From an uncultured bacterium (GTDB taxonomy: Bacteria > Pseudomonadota > Alphaproteobacteria > Sphingomonadales > Sphingomonadaceae), in assembly GCA_903884945.1 (NCBI GenBank), contig CAISGR010000119.1, forward strand, positions 1 to 38,167: DNA of 38,167 bases. The letters run 5' to 3'. The notes under the pieces are model-generated. The model saw nothing but the letters and a program-made list of their open reading frames with translations. It had not been told where the DNA came from and searched no databases. A program made the translations under genes and the position numbers. Shown in pieces: positions 1 through 6,877 of the stretch; the stretch's first letter is position 1, and each line of letters begins with the position of its first letter.

Positions 1-28
1 CAAGCGGTCGCTCGAAGCGGCGTCGAGC

Positions 29-943
29 ATGGGGGTGCGCCTGTCATTTGATCGCACTGCCGTCCTGCTCCTCGGTACCGCCGTCGGCGCCGCGATCGGC
101 TGGGCATTTCAGGCTGGCTCCGGCGCCTCGGCTGCCGCCGTGCCGCCGCCGCCTCGCATCGTGCGCGGCGCGATGGAGCCGCAGGTCGCAGCGGAAGCCG
201 GGCTCATGCTGCAATATGCGACGCCCTTCCAGCAACTGGTCAGGACGGTCGCCGCGGGGGAGCATGTTCGCGTCGGCGTGTTCGGCGACAGCTTCGGGGA
301 CGGCGTGTGGTTCGGCGTCGCGCATCAACTGCCCGCCCGGGCCGGGTTCGATGTGGTGAAGTATAGCCAGCCCGCCACCGGCTTCACCCGCTACAAGAGC
401 CTCGATCTCGAGCAGCACGCCGCCGAGCAGCTCGGCTCGGCGCCGCTCGACATCGCGATCATCTCCTTCGGCGCGAACGATGCGCAGGGGATCATCACCC
501 CCGAAGGCAAATATGCCAGGTTCATGGGGCCGTTGTGGCAACGAGAAGTGGGCGGCCGGATTGATCGCTACGTCGCGTTGCTGCGGCGGCATCATGCGAT
601 GGTCTATTGGGTCGGCCTGCCGCGCATGGGCAAGCCGTCGCTCGATGCCGATGTGATGGCGGTCAACGGCTTCTACGCCGGCCGCGCGGCCGCGCTCGGC
701 GTGCCCTTCATCGACACCCGCCCGATCGCGTCCGACGCGCAGGGCAATTTCACGCCCTATCTGAACGATCCGAAGACGGGCAGGCGCACGCTGATCCGGG
801 CGGCCGACGGCATCCATATGTCGATGACCGGCTATCTCTGGATCACCGGCGGCCTTTCGGATCGCATCCGCAACTACACCGATGCCGCGCGCATCGTTGC
901 CGGGGTGGCAGCGCCGTCCGCGAGCCCGGCGGTGGCGCGGTGA
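29..943 (+). CDS. SGNH/GDSL hydrolase-like protein, probable polymer O-acylation partner
   Basis: A 304-residue protein with an N-terminal hydrophobic segment (about residues 9-30) that could be a signal anchor, so the catalytic part is probably periplasmic. It has the SGNH blocks: GDSF with nucleophile candidate Ser88, GAND at 148-151 and the C-terminal D-x-x-H pair Asp260/His263. This family includes esterases and acetyl transferases that act on cell-surface glycans. The gene overlaps the next gene by 4 bases (GTGA) and lies two genes upstream of an MBOAT acyltransferase, a pairing typical of exopolysaccharide or cell-wall O-acetylation. The ATG at 29 gives a sensible membrane start, but the frame stays open to the left edge, so a start outside the window cannot be excluded. 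Substrate unknown. Confidence 0.75.
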   Translation: MGVRLSFDRTAVLLLGTAVGAAIGWAFQAGSGASAAAVPPPPRIVRGAMEPQVAAEAGLMLQYATPFQQLVRTVAAGEHVRVGVFGDSFGDGVWFGVAHQLPARAGFDVVKYSQPATGFTRYKSLDLEQHAAEQLGSAPLDIAIISFGANDAQGIITPEGKYARFMGPLWQREVGGRIDRYVALLRRHHAMVYWVGLPRMGKPSLDADVMAVNGFYAGRAAALGVPFIDTRPIASDAQGNFTPYLNDPKTGRRTLIRAADGIHMSMTGYLWITGGLSDRIRNYTDAARIVAGVAAPSASPAVAR

Positions 944-2172
944 GGATCGCCGCGCTGGCGCTGGCGGTGCTTCCCGCGCCCGTGGCGGCGCAGTCCTGCA
1001 CCGCGCCCGTCTGCAACCTCGAGGTGCTGGCGCCCTATTTCGCCAGGCTTGCCGCGCCGAAGGGCGAGGGTGCGCCGCCGGTCCATATCCTCCAGATCGG
1101 GGACAGCCATACCGCGGGCGACGCGATCACCGGTGCATGGCGCGATCTCCTGCAGGCGAAATCGGGCGGTGGCGGCCGCGGGGTGCTGCCGCCGGGCCGC
1201 CCCTATGAGGGCTATCTCACCCGCGGCGTCACCGCGACCATGTCGTCCGGCTGGGCGATTGGGGCGACCTTCGGCAAGGGCTCCATCGCGCCGCGCCCGC
1301 CGCTGGGCCTGTCCGGCTTCAGCCTGACGTCGCTGCGCGCGGGTGCCAGCATGGCGCTGCGCACGACGCCGGCCATGGCATTTGATCGCTTTGTCCTGTG
1401 TGCCATCGGCGGGCCGCAAGCCGGTTCCGTCATCGTCCGCTTCGACGATGGGGGTCAATCCAACATTGACTTCAACACATTGAAATCACGTCCGATTTGC
1501 CAGGAGATCGTCGCCCCGAGACCCCATTCCTTTGTCGAGATCACCGTCGATCGTCCGGCCCTCACCATCACCTCCTGGGCGGGCTTTCGTGCCGCCGGCG
1601 GCATCGCGCTGTCGAACCTCGGCGTCGTCGGCTCCCAGCTCGCCCATTTCGCGCGGACCGACGATGCCGTGATGGCGGAGGAACTCCGGGCCTATAAACC
1701 CGACCTGATCGTCCTCGCCTTCGGCACCAACGAGGGCTTCGCCCCGCATTTCGATCCCGTCGCCTTCGAGGCAGTGCTGCGTTCGCAGGTGACGCGCCTG
1801 CGGCTCCTGTCCGGTGGTGTTCCCATGTTGCTGCTCGGCGCCCCCGATGCGCTGAGCCGCCAGGCGCCGCTCCGCGCCAATGCCCCCGGTGCGCTGATCG
1901 GCTGCGAGCCCAGCGGCGATCGCCCCGCGCTCTTCGCGCCCCCGGCGCTCGCTGCAGTTCGCGCGATCCAGCGCCGCGTCGCCGCCGAACTCGGGCTCGC
2001 CTATTGGGACTGGCAGGCGCGGATGGGCGGGCCCTGCAGCGCCCGCGCCTGGGTTCAGCGCGCCGATCCGCTGATGCGCGGCGACTATGTCCATTTCACC
2101 ACCGCCGGTGGGCTGGAGATCGCGCGGCGCCTCCAGGCCGACCTCGATCAGGGAGCCGCGATCGCGGAATAA
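940..2172 (+). CDS. Exported SGNH/GDSL hydrolase-like protein
   Basis: I start this gene at GTG 940, which overlaps the previous stop (GTGA) and gives a clean Sec signal peptide ending near VAAQ (residues 15-18). An upstream in-frame ATG at 607 lies inside the preceding gene and is unlikely. The 410-residue product has SGNH features: GDSH with Ser56, GTNE at 262-265 and Asp382/His385 near the C-terminus. It is probably a periplasmic esterase or acyl-transfer protein acting with the membrane acyltransferase that starts 4 bases after its stop. Two adjacent SGNH proteins in front of one MBOAT suggest sequential acyl hand-off or transfer plus removal. That role is inferred from context; the polymer is not identified. 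Confidence 0.75.
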   Translation: MRIAALALAVLPAPVAAQSCTAPVCNLEVLAPYFARLAAPKGEGAPPVHILQIGDSHTAGDAITGAWRDLLQAKSGGGGRGVLPPGRPYEGYLTRGVTATMSSGWAIGATFGKGSIAPRPPLGLSGFSLTSLRAGASMALRTTPAMAFDRFVLCAIGGPQAGSVIVRFDDGGQSNIDFNTLKSRPICQEIVAPRPHSFVEITVDRPALTITSWAGFRAAGGIALSNLGVVGSQLAHFARTDDAVMAEELRAYKPDLIVLAFGTNEGFAPHFDPVAFEAVLRSQVTRLRLLSGGVPMLLLGAPDALSRQAPLRANAPGALIGCEPSGDRPALFAPPALAAVRAIQRRVAAELGLAYWDWQARMGGPCSARAWVQRADPLMRGDYVHFTTAGGLEIARRLQADLDQGAAIAE

Positions 2173-2175
2173 CCC

Positions 2176-3588
2176 ATGCTGTTTCCGACGCTCACCTTCG
2201 GCGTTTTCTTCCTCATCGTCTTCGCCCTGGCCTGGTCGGCACCCTCCAACGAGTGGCGCAAGATCCTGCTGCTCGTGGCCAGTTGGGTCTTTTACGGCGC
2301 GTGGGACTGGCGCTTCGTGCCCCTGCTGATCTTCTCCGCGCTGATGAACTGGGCGGTGGCGCGGGGCATCGCCGGCGATCGCTTCGCCGAGCACCGCAAG
2401 CTGCTGCTGTTCTGCGGTGTCGCGCTCAACCTGCTGATCCTCGGCTTCTTCAAATATTTCGAGTTCTTCACCGAGCAGGTAGGCGCCACGCTCGCGGCGC
2501 TGGGGTTCGAGCGAGACCTGCCGATGTTGCAGGTGATCCTGCCGATCGGCATTTCCTTCTTCACCTTCCAGGGTATCAGCTACGTCGTCGACGTCTATCG
2601 CCGCCGGGTCCAGTCGGCCGAACTGCTCGATATTCTGTTGCTGATGTCCTTCTTCCCGCATCTCGTTGCCGGCCCGATCGTCCGTGCCGCCGATCTCGTT
2701 CCGCAATTCAGGGCGGTGCCGCGGCTCGATCGTTCGATGGTGTCGATGGCGCTGCTGCTGATCGTCTGGGGCCTGTTCAAGAAGACGGTGATCGCCTCCG
2801 AACTCGCAGTCGATTTCGTCGATCCGGTGTTCGCCGATCCCGCCGCGCATTCAGCAGCCGATCTGCTGCTCGCGGCTTATGGCTATGCCGTGCAGATCTA
2901 CTGCGATTTCTCGGCCTATACCGATATGGCGATCGGGCTGGCAGCGCTGCTCGGCTATCGTTTCCCGCGCAATTTCAACCAGCCCTACCGGTCGCAATCG
3001 CTGCAGGAATTCTGGCGGCGCTGGCATATCACCCTGTCGCAATGGCTGCGCGACTATCTCTACATCGAGGCGCTTGGTGGCAGTCGCGGCGGCAAACTCG
3101 CCACCTATCGCAACCTGATCCTGACGATGCTGCTCGGCGGCTTGTGGCACGGCGCGAACTGGACCTTCGTGATCTGGGGCGGTCTCCACGGCGGCGCGCT
3201 GGCAATCGAGCGCCTCTGGGCCGATAGCGCGCCGAAGCACTGGCCGCCGCTGCCGGGCTGGGCGAGATTGCTGCTCACCTTTCATGTCGTCGTGCTCGGC
3301 TGGATCTTCTTCCGCGCCGCCAGTCTTGCCGACGCGATGGCCTATCTCGGCGGCATTGCAATCCCGTTTGGCCGCCCGCTCGTCGTCACCGCAACCCCGC
3401 TGGTCGTCCTGCTCATCGCTTTCGGCCTCGCGATCCATGCCGCCCCGCAGCGCTGGATGAGCGATGCCGCTGCGCGCCTCCGGCGCTTCCCGGCGCCCCT
3501 GGCGGGCGCCGCGCTCGCCGCGCTGATCCTCGTCGTCGACGCCATGCGCTTCGAGGGTGTCGCGTCCTTCATCTATTATCGCTTCTGA
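2176..3588 (+). CDS. MBOAT family membrane O-acyltransferase (AlgI/DltB-like)
   Basis: A 470-residue polytopic membrane protein that opens with the FPTLTFGVFFLIVF and VFYGAWDWRF segments typical of AlgI-type MBOAT proteins. The family's invariant histidine is present in GGLWHGANW (His325), and an EFWRRWHITLSQWLRDY stretch precedes it, as in AlgI. Family members move acyl groups, usually acetyl, across the inner membrane to a periplasmic acceptor enzyme. The two upstream SGNH-type proteins are the natural periplasmic partners and are almost certainly co-transcribed (spacing of 3 bases). Length and motifs look intact. The target glycan cannot be told from the window. Confidence 0.92.
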   Translation: MLFPTLTFGVFFLIVFALAWSAPSNEWRKILLLVASWVFYGAWDWRFVPLLIFSALMNWAVARGIAGDRFAEHRKLLLFCGVALNLLILGFFKYFEFFTEQVGATLAALGFERDLPMLQVILPIGISFFTFQGISYVVDVYRRRVQSAELLDILLLMSFFPHLVAGPIVRAADLVPQFRAVPRLDRSMVSMALLLIVWGLFKKTVIASELAVDFVDPVFADPAAHSAADLLLAAYGYAVQIYCDFSAYTDMAIGLAALLGYRFPRNFNQPYRSQSLQEFWRRWHITLSQWLRDYLYIEALGGSRGGKLATYRNLILTMLLGGLWHGANWTFVIWGGLHGGALAIERLWADSAPKHWPPLPGWARLLLTFHVVVLGWIFFRAASLADAMAYLGGIAIPFGRPLVVTATPLVVLLIAFGLAIHAAPQRWMSDAAARLRRFPAPLAGAALAALILVVDAMRFEGVASFIYYRF

Positions 3589-3603
3589 AAGGATCTGGCG
3601 GCC

Positions 3604-3918
3604 GTGCTCCACGAATTCCCGGTCGACCTGCCGGATGCCGCGACCGAGCAGCGGCCCGCGCTCGGCTGGACTGCGGCCATCCTTGCTGCCGCGACGCTGC
3701 TGCTGGCCGTGGCCAACGCCGCATCGATCGACAGCTGGGGGGCAGACCTTCCACCCGGGCCGGGGGTTGCCAGGATCGTCGACGCTGCCGGGCGCTGGCG
3801 CGCGACGACCGATCGCGCCGGACTCGGCGCACCGCGCGCGCGGATGCATCGCCTCTGGAAGCAAATGGAGGCGGCACGCTGGCCGGGCCGACCCTCGGCC
3901 GGCGCGGCCGCGTCATAA
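3604..3918 (+). CDS. Small membrane protein of the O-acylation cluster, unknown function
   Basis: A 104-residue ORF starting at GTG 3604, with an AAGGA-like ribosome site just after the MBOAT stop and only 15 bases of spacing. One transmembrane helix is clear (about residues 22-40, rich in Ala and Leu), followed by a short Arg-rich tail that could lie in the periplasm. I do not recognise a family. Its position and strand suggest it belongs to the acyltransferase operon, perhaps as a small accessory subunit. It could also be the degraded 5' part of a longer gene, since mobile-element debris begins soon after its stop. Confidence 0.45.
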   Translation: MLHEFPVDLPDAATEQRPALGWTAAILAAATLLLAVANAASIDSWGADLPPGPGVARIVDAAGRWRATTDRAGLGAPRARMHRLWKQMEAARWPGRPSAGAAAS

Positions 3919-4049
3919 GGCCGGAAGCGAGGCCCGTTCTGCGAAGCACCGACCTTCTCTGGGGGCAACGATCTAGAAAGAGCGATTGCGTACGGTGCTC
4001 ACGCCTTCTTGGACAGGTCTGCGGCTGAGCTAAGCTATCCGGTTATCGT

Positions 4050-4345
4050 TCACCCCGCCTGCTCGATCACCAGATCATGGGGCCATGATCTGATTGTCCG
4101 ATCCGTCGATAGCGCTCGGCCGGGACTTTCCCGACCAGGCCCGAGTGCGGATGCCGGGTGTTGCGATAGGTGATCCATCGACCAAGGCCGGCCTGGAGCG
4201 CGGATGCGGTCGAAGGCATGGAGATAGACGCACTCGCGCTTCAAGTATCGCCACAGGCGTTCGACGAAGACATTGCGGATCGCCTCCACCGCCACCTTCG
4301 CCTTCAAATCGGCGCCGTAGCGCTTCTCGTCGCCTTCATTCCCAG
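4050..4345 (-). pseudogene. IS3-family transposase relic (OrfA start fused to OrfB end)
   Basis: Read on the minus strand, the sequence begins with an OrfA-like stretch (YGADLKAKVAVEAIR) and jumps directly to a typical OrfB C-terminal motif (FVERLWRYLKRECVYLHAF). Everything between, including the DDE core, is missing. After that the frame breaks: pieces such as LQAGLGRWITYRNT and HPHSGLVGKVPAERYRR, which normally follow, are found in the other frames. This is an internally deleted, frameshifted copy with no transposase activity. A 7-base inverted pair (TAAGCTA at 4031-4037 and TAGCTTA at 4368-4374) flanks it and may belong to the original terminal repeats; the exact ends were not resolved. 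Confidence 0.75.
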
Positions 4346-4462
4346 ACCCAGTCTTTCAGGTCGAGAGTAGCTTAACCGTCCAGAAAACTGGCGCGACCTC
4401 ACCAGTCACCGGGCGGTGTCTATTGGACAGAGGCCGGCTCGACCGGGGTGAAGGCGGCGGTG

Positions 4463-6604
4463 TCAGTCCGCCGCAGGCGTCCCTTTTGCGGGGTGTCGCC
4501 GCGCCGATGGATCGAGTCGGAGGGGGCCCGGCCCGCCACCGGCGGGATCAGAATAGGACGCCTTCCCATTCTCGACATGGCCCGCCATGCGCCAGACTTG
4601 CCCTGCTGCCTCGCACTGCCAGTCATACCAGCCATGGCTCTTCATCAGATCCAGCCGAACGCTGCGGGCTTCTCCGCCCGCCAGATTGAATATTTGGGCA
4701 GGGGCGCCATATGCCCGGTCCGTCATGGTGATCGACTGGCGCGTCGCGGTGAGATTTTCGAGGCGCAGCGATGAAGGGGTGGCAATGCCGCCCTCGATCC
4801 CGACCGAGAAGATATCGCCCCGCCCGGTCAGGCGCCGATGAAAGCCGTTGGGCCCCAGGACGAAGATGTCCATATCCGTGCCGGGAACAGGCAATGGGTG
4901 AGCCAGTTTTCGGCCCGCCCCCACCGTGTAGCGCGCGGGTATATCGTCCAGTCGCATGACGTCATAGACGTGGAAAACGGCCGCGCGCTCGGTCGAATGG
5001 TTGGCGAACACCAAGGCATGGCCAGCGCCATCGGCCCGCAACCGGGCGTCGAGATCATAGGGTGTCGCACGCCGTCGCCGAAGACCGGCTTCCTGTATCG
5101 GGGCGATCGCATGATCCGGCAGCGGCGGCTGGATTTCCTTAAGGTGAGTCGCGCGTTCTGACAGGGCAGCCGTTGGCGGAAGCGCCATCATGAAATCGAC
5201 GGTATCAGGCGCGCCGAAATCGAAGCAGGATGTCAGGTCGCCGCACACGGCTCGCCGCCAGGCGCTGATATTCGGCTCATGGACGCCGAAGCGGGCTTCC
5301 AGAAAGCGCAGGATGCTCGTGTGGTCGAAGACCTCGGACGCGACATGCCCGCCTTTGCTCCAGGGCGATATCACATAGAGCGGCACGCGGGGGCCAAGGC
5401 CATAGGGTCGGCCCAGATAGATCGCGTCTTCCGCCGCCTGCGAATGAACATGATATTCATCGTCCGCCGGGATACTCGTCGCGCCGAACGTCCGTCCCGA
5501 TGCGCGCGTGGGCGGGGCGGGCGGGGGCACATGGTCGAACAGGCCATCATTCTCGTCGAAATTGACCAGCAAGACCGTACGCGCCCAGACATCCGGATTG
5601 GCGGTGAGCGCTTCGAGCACGCGCGCCGTAAAGTCTCCGCCCTGGAGCGGCGTCGACGCGCTGGGGTGCTCCGATAACGCTGCGGGGGCGATGACCCACG
5701 AAACCTCTGGCAGCTTTTTGGCCAGCACGTCCTGCCGCAAGTCGTCGAGCGTGCGGGTCGTCATCGTCCGCTGCGTGAGGATCGCCGCGGCTCCCGCAGA
5801 CGCGCCGTGGGCCTGACGATAGCGCTGGAAGCCGACCAGCGGATTGTCGGTGAAATTGTCGGCCATGTCCTGATAGATCTGGAAGCCGATGCCCGCGGCC
5901 ATGAGGCGCTCGGGATAGGTCGTCCAGAGATAGCCGCCGTGGCGCATCGGATCAGCGTTCAGGCTGTCATAGCCGTTGTCGATGGCGGGGCCGTTGCCTT
6001 TGGCCAGCGGATCGTGCGTGCCGGTCCAGATGTAAAGCCGGTTGGGGTTGGTGCACAGGTGCAACGCGCAGTGATAGGCGTCGCACAGGGTGAACGCCTC
6101 GGCGAGGGCATATTGGAACGGCAGATCCTCGCGCGTGAAATGCGCCATCGCGTGATTTCTCTTGGAGCGCGGCCATTCGCCCATCCGCCCGTTATCCCAT
6201 GCTGCCTGGCTGTCGGTGAAGCCGTGGGGCGTGCCGAACGGGCGATAGAGGCGGAAATCCACCGAGGTATCGAGCCTGAACGGGGCGATCAGCGCCGGTT
6301 CGGCTCCGGGATGTTCGTTCGGCTGGACGAAGACGGTACGATCCGGTGCCGCAGGCAGCGGCGGCGCGGGGATGGCGAAGCGGTCGCCATAGCCCCGGAC
6401 ACCACGCATCGTGCCGAAATAGTGATCGAAGGAGCGGTTCTCCTGCGTGAGGATGACGACATGGTCGATGTCCTTCAACGTGCCCGTCCGGCGATCGGCC
6501 GGAATCTCCAGGGCGCGGGCGATCGCGGGAGTAAGGGCTGCAGCCGCGCCCGCCGTCGTCATCATGGCGCGGATGAAGCTGCGGCGATCCTGCATCGTCA
6601 TCAT
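4463..6604 (-). CDS. Tat-exported phosphocholine-type phospholipase C (copy 1)
   Basis: A 713-residue protein of the bacterial phosphoesterase family that contains Pseudomonas PlcN/PlcH. A twin-arginine signal (DRRSFIRAMM, residues 6-15) points to folded export. The metal-binding block ENRSFDHYFG starts at residue 55 (Glu55-Asn56), and DENDGLFDHVPPP starts at Asp350. The C-terminal third resembles the duplicated accessory domains of these enzymes. Family members hydrolyse phosphatidylcholine or sphingomyelin to release phosphocholine outside the cytoplasm, and phosphonolipids with the same glycerol-O-P link are plausible substrates. The gene is divergent from the TonB receptor, with an operator-like palindrome 75 bases upstream. 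An alternative start at residue 4 would not change the export signal. Confidence 0.92.
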   Translation of the reverse strand: MMTMQDRRSFIRAMMTTAGAAAALTPAIARALEIPADRRTGTLKDIDHVVILTQENRSFDHYFGTMRGVRGYGDRFAIPAPPLPAAPDRTVFVQPNEHPGAEPALIAPFRLDTSVDFRLYRPFGTPHGFTDSQAAWDNGRMGEWPRSKRNHAMAHFTREDLPFQYALAEAFTLCDAYHCALHLCTNPNRLYIWTGTHDPLAKGNGPAIDNGYDSLNADPMRHGGYLWTTYPERLMAAGIGFQIYQDMADNFTDNPLVGFQRYRQAHGASAGAAAILTQRTMTTRTLDDLRQDVLAKKLPEVSWVIAPAALSEHPSASTPLQGGDFTARVLEALTANPDVWARTVLLVNFDENDGLFDHVPPPAPPTRASGRTFGATSIPADDEYHVHSQAAEDAIYLGRPYGLGPRVPLYVISPWSKGGHVASEVFDHTSILRFLEARFGVHEPNISAWRRAVCGDLTSCFDFGAPDTVDFMMALPPTAALSERATHLKEIQPPLPDHAIAPIQEAGLRRRRATPYDLDARLRADGAGHALVFANHSTERAAVFHVYDVMRLDDIPARYTVGAGRKLAHPLPVPGTDMDIFVLGPNGFHRRLTGRGDIFSVGIEGGIATPSSLRLENLTATRQSITMTDRAYGAPAQIFNLAGGEARSVRLDLMKSHGWYDWQCEAAGQVWRMAGHVENGKASYSDPAGGGPGPLRLDPSARRHPAKGTPAAD

Positions 6605-6678
6605 GTTCTTTTCCCCGACCGCTCGTCATGGACGAAAGCAGGAAGCGTTTCTTGTCGAAAACCGTCTGTCATGCACCG

Positions 6679-6690
6679 AGGTCTAGACCA
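6679..6690. promoter_or_regulatory. Operator-like palindrome, phospholipase copy 1 side
   Basis: AGGTCTAGACCA contains the perfect 10-base palindrome GGTCTAGACC. Read on the minus strand it is TGGTCTAGACCT, matching the TGGTATAGACCA-like consensus of the other four sites in 10 of 12 positions. It lies 75 bases upstream of the phospholipase start, where a repressor could cover the promoter. Confidence 0.55.
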
Positions 6691-6847
6691 CCGATGTGGC
6701 GGTTCAGTGACGGAAGATCGTGTGATCCGGGCGAGGGCCTACCCATGCGGCTCCGCGGAGCACCGGCTTTCGCCAGAAAATTTCGCTCGACCCTCGTTTC
6801 GCCAATAACTGTCACAGAGGTGTCTTGGCAGCCTGCTTTAGGCGTTC

Positions 6848-6859
6848 TGGTTCATACCA
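6848..6859. promoter_or_regulatory. Operator-like palindrome, TonB receptor side
   Basis: TGGTTCATACCA on the plus strand reads TGGTATGAACCA on the minus strand. The palindromic arms extend to CTGG/CCAG. It sits 18 bases before the GTG start of the TonB receptor, a position suited to blocking transcription initiation or early elongation. It belongs to the same motif set as the sites at 6679, 17100, 20104 and 20853. Confidence 0.6.
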
Positions 6860-6877
6860 GTTTGCGGGGGACGTCCA

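Noticed and set aside
1..51. Possible 3' end of an upstream gene in frame 1 (stop TGA at 49-51)
   Set aside because: Only 16 codons are visible, with no motif, and they overlap the SGNH gene start; nothing supports it beyond being open.
607..2172. Longer 521-codon version of the second SGNH gene
   Set aside because: The extra 111 codons lie inside the previous gene in another frame, while GTG 940 gives a signal peptide and a coupled start.
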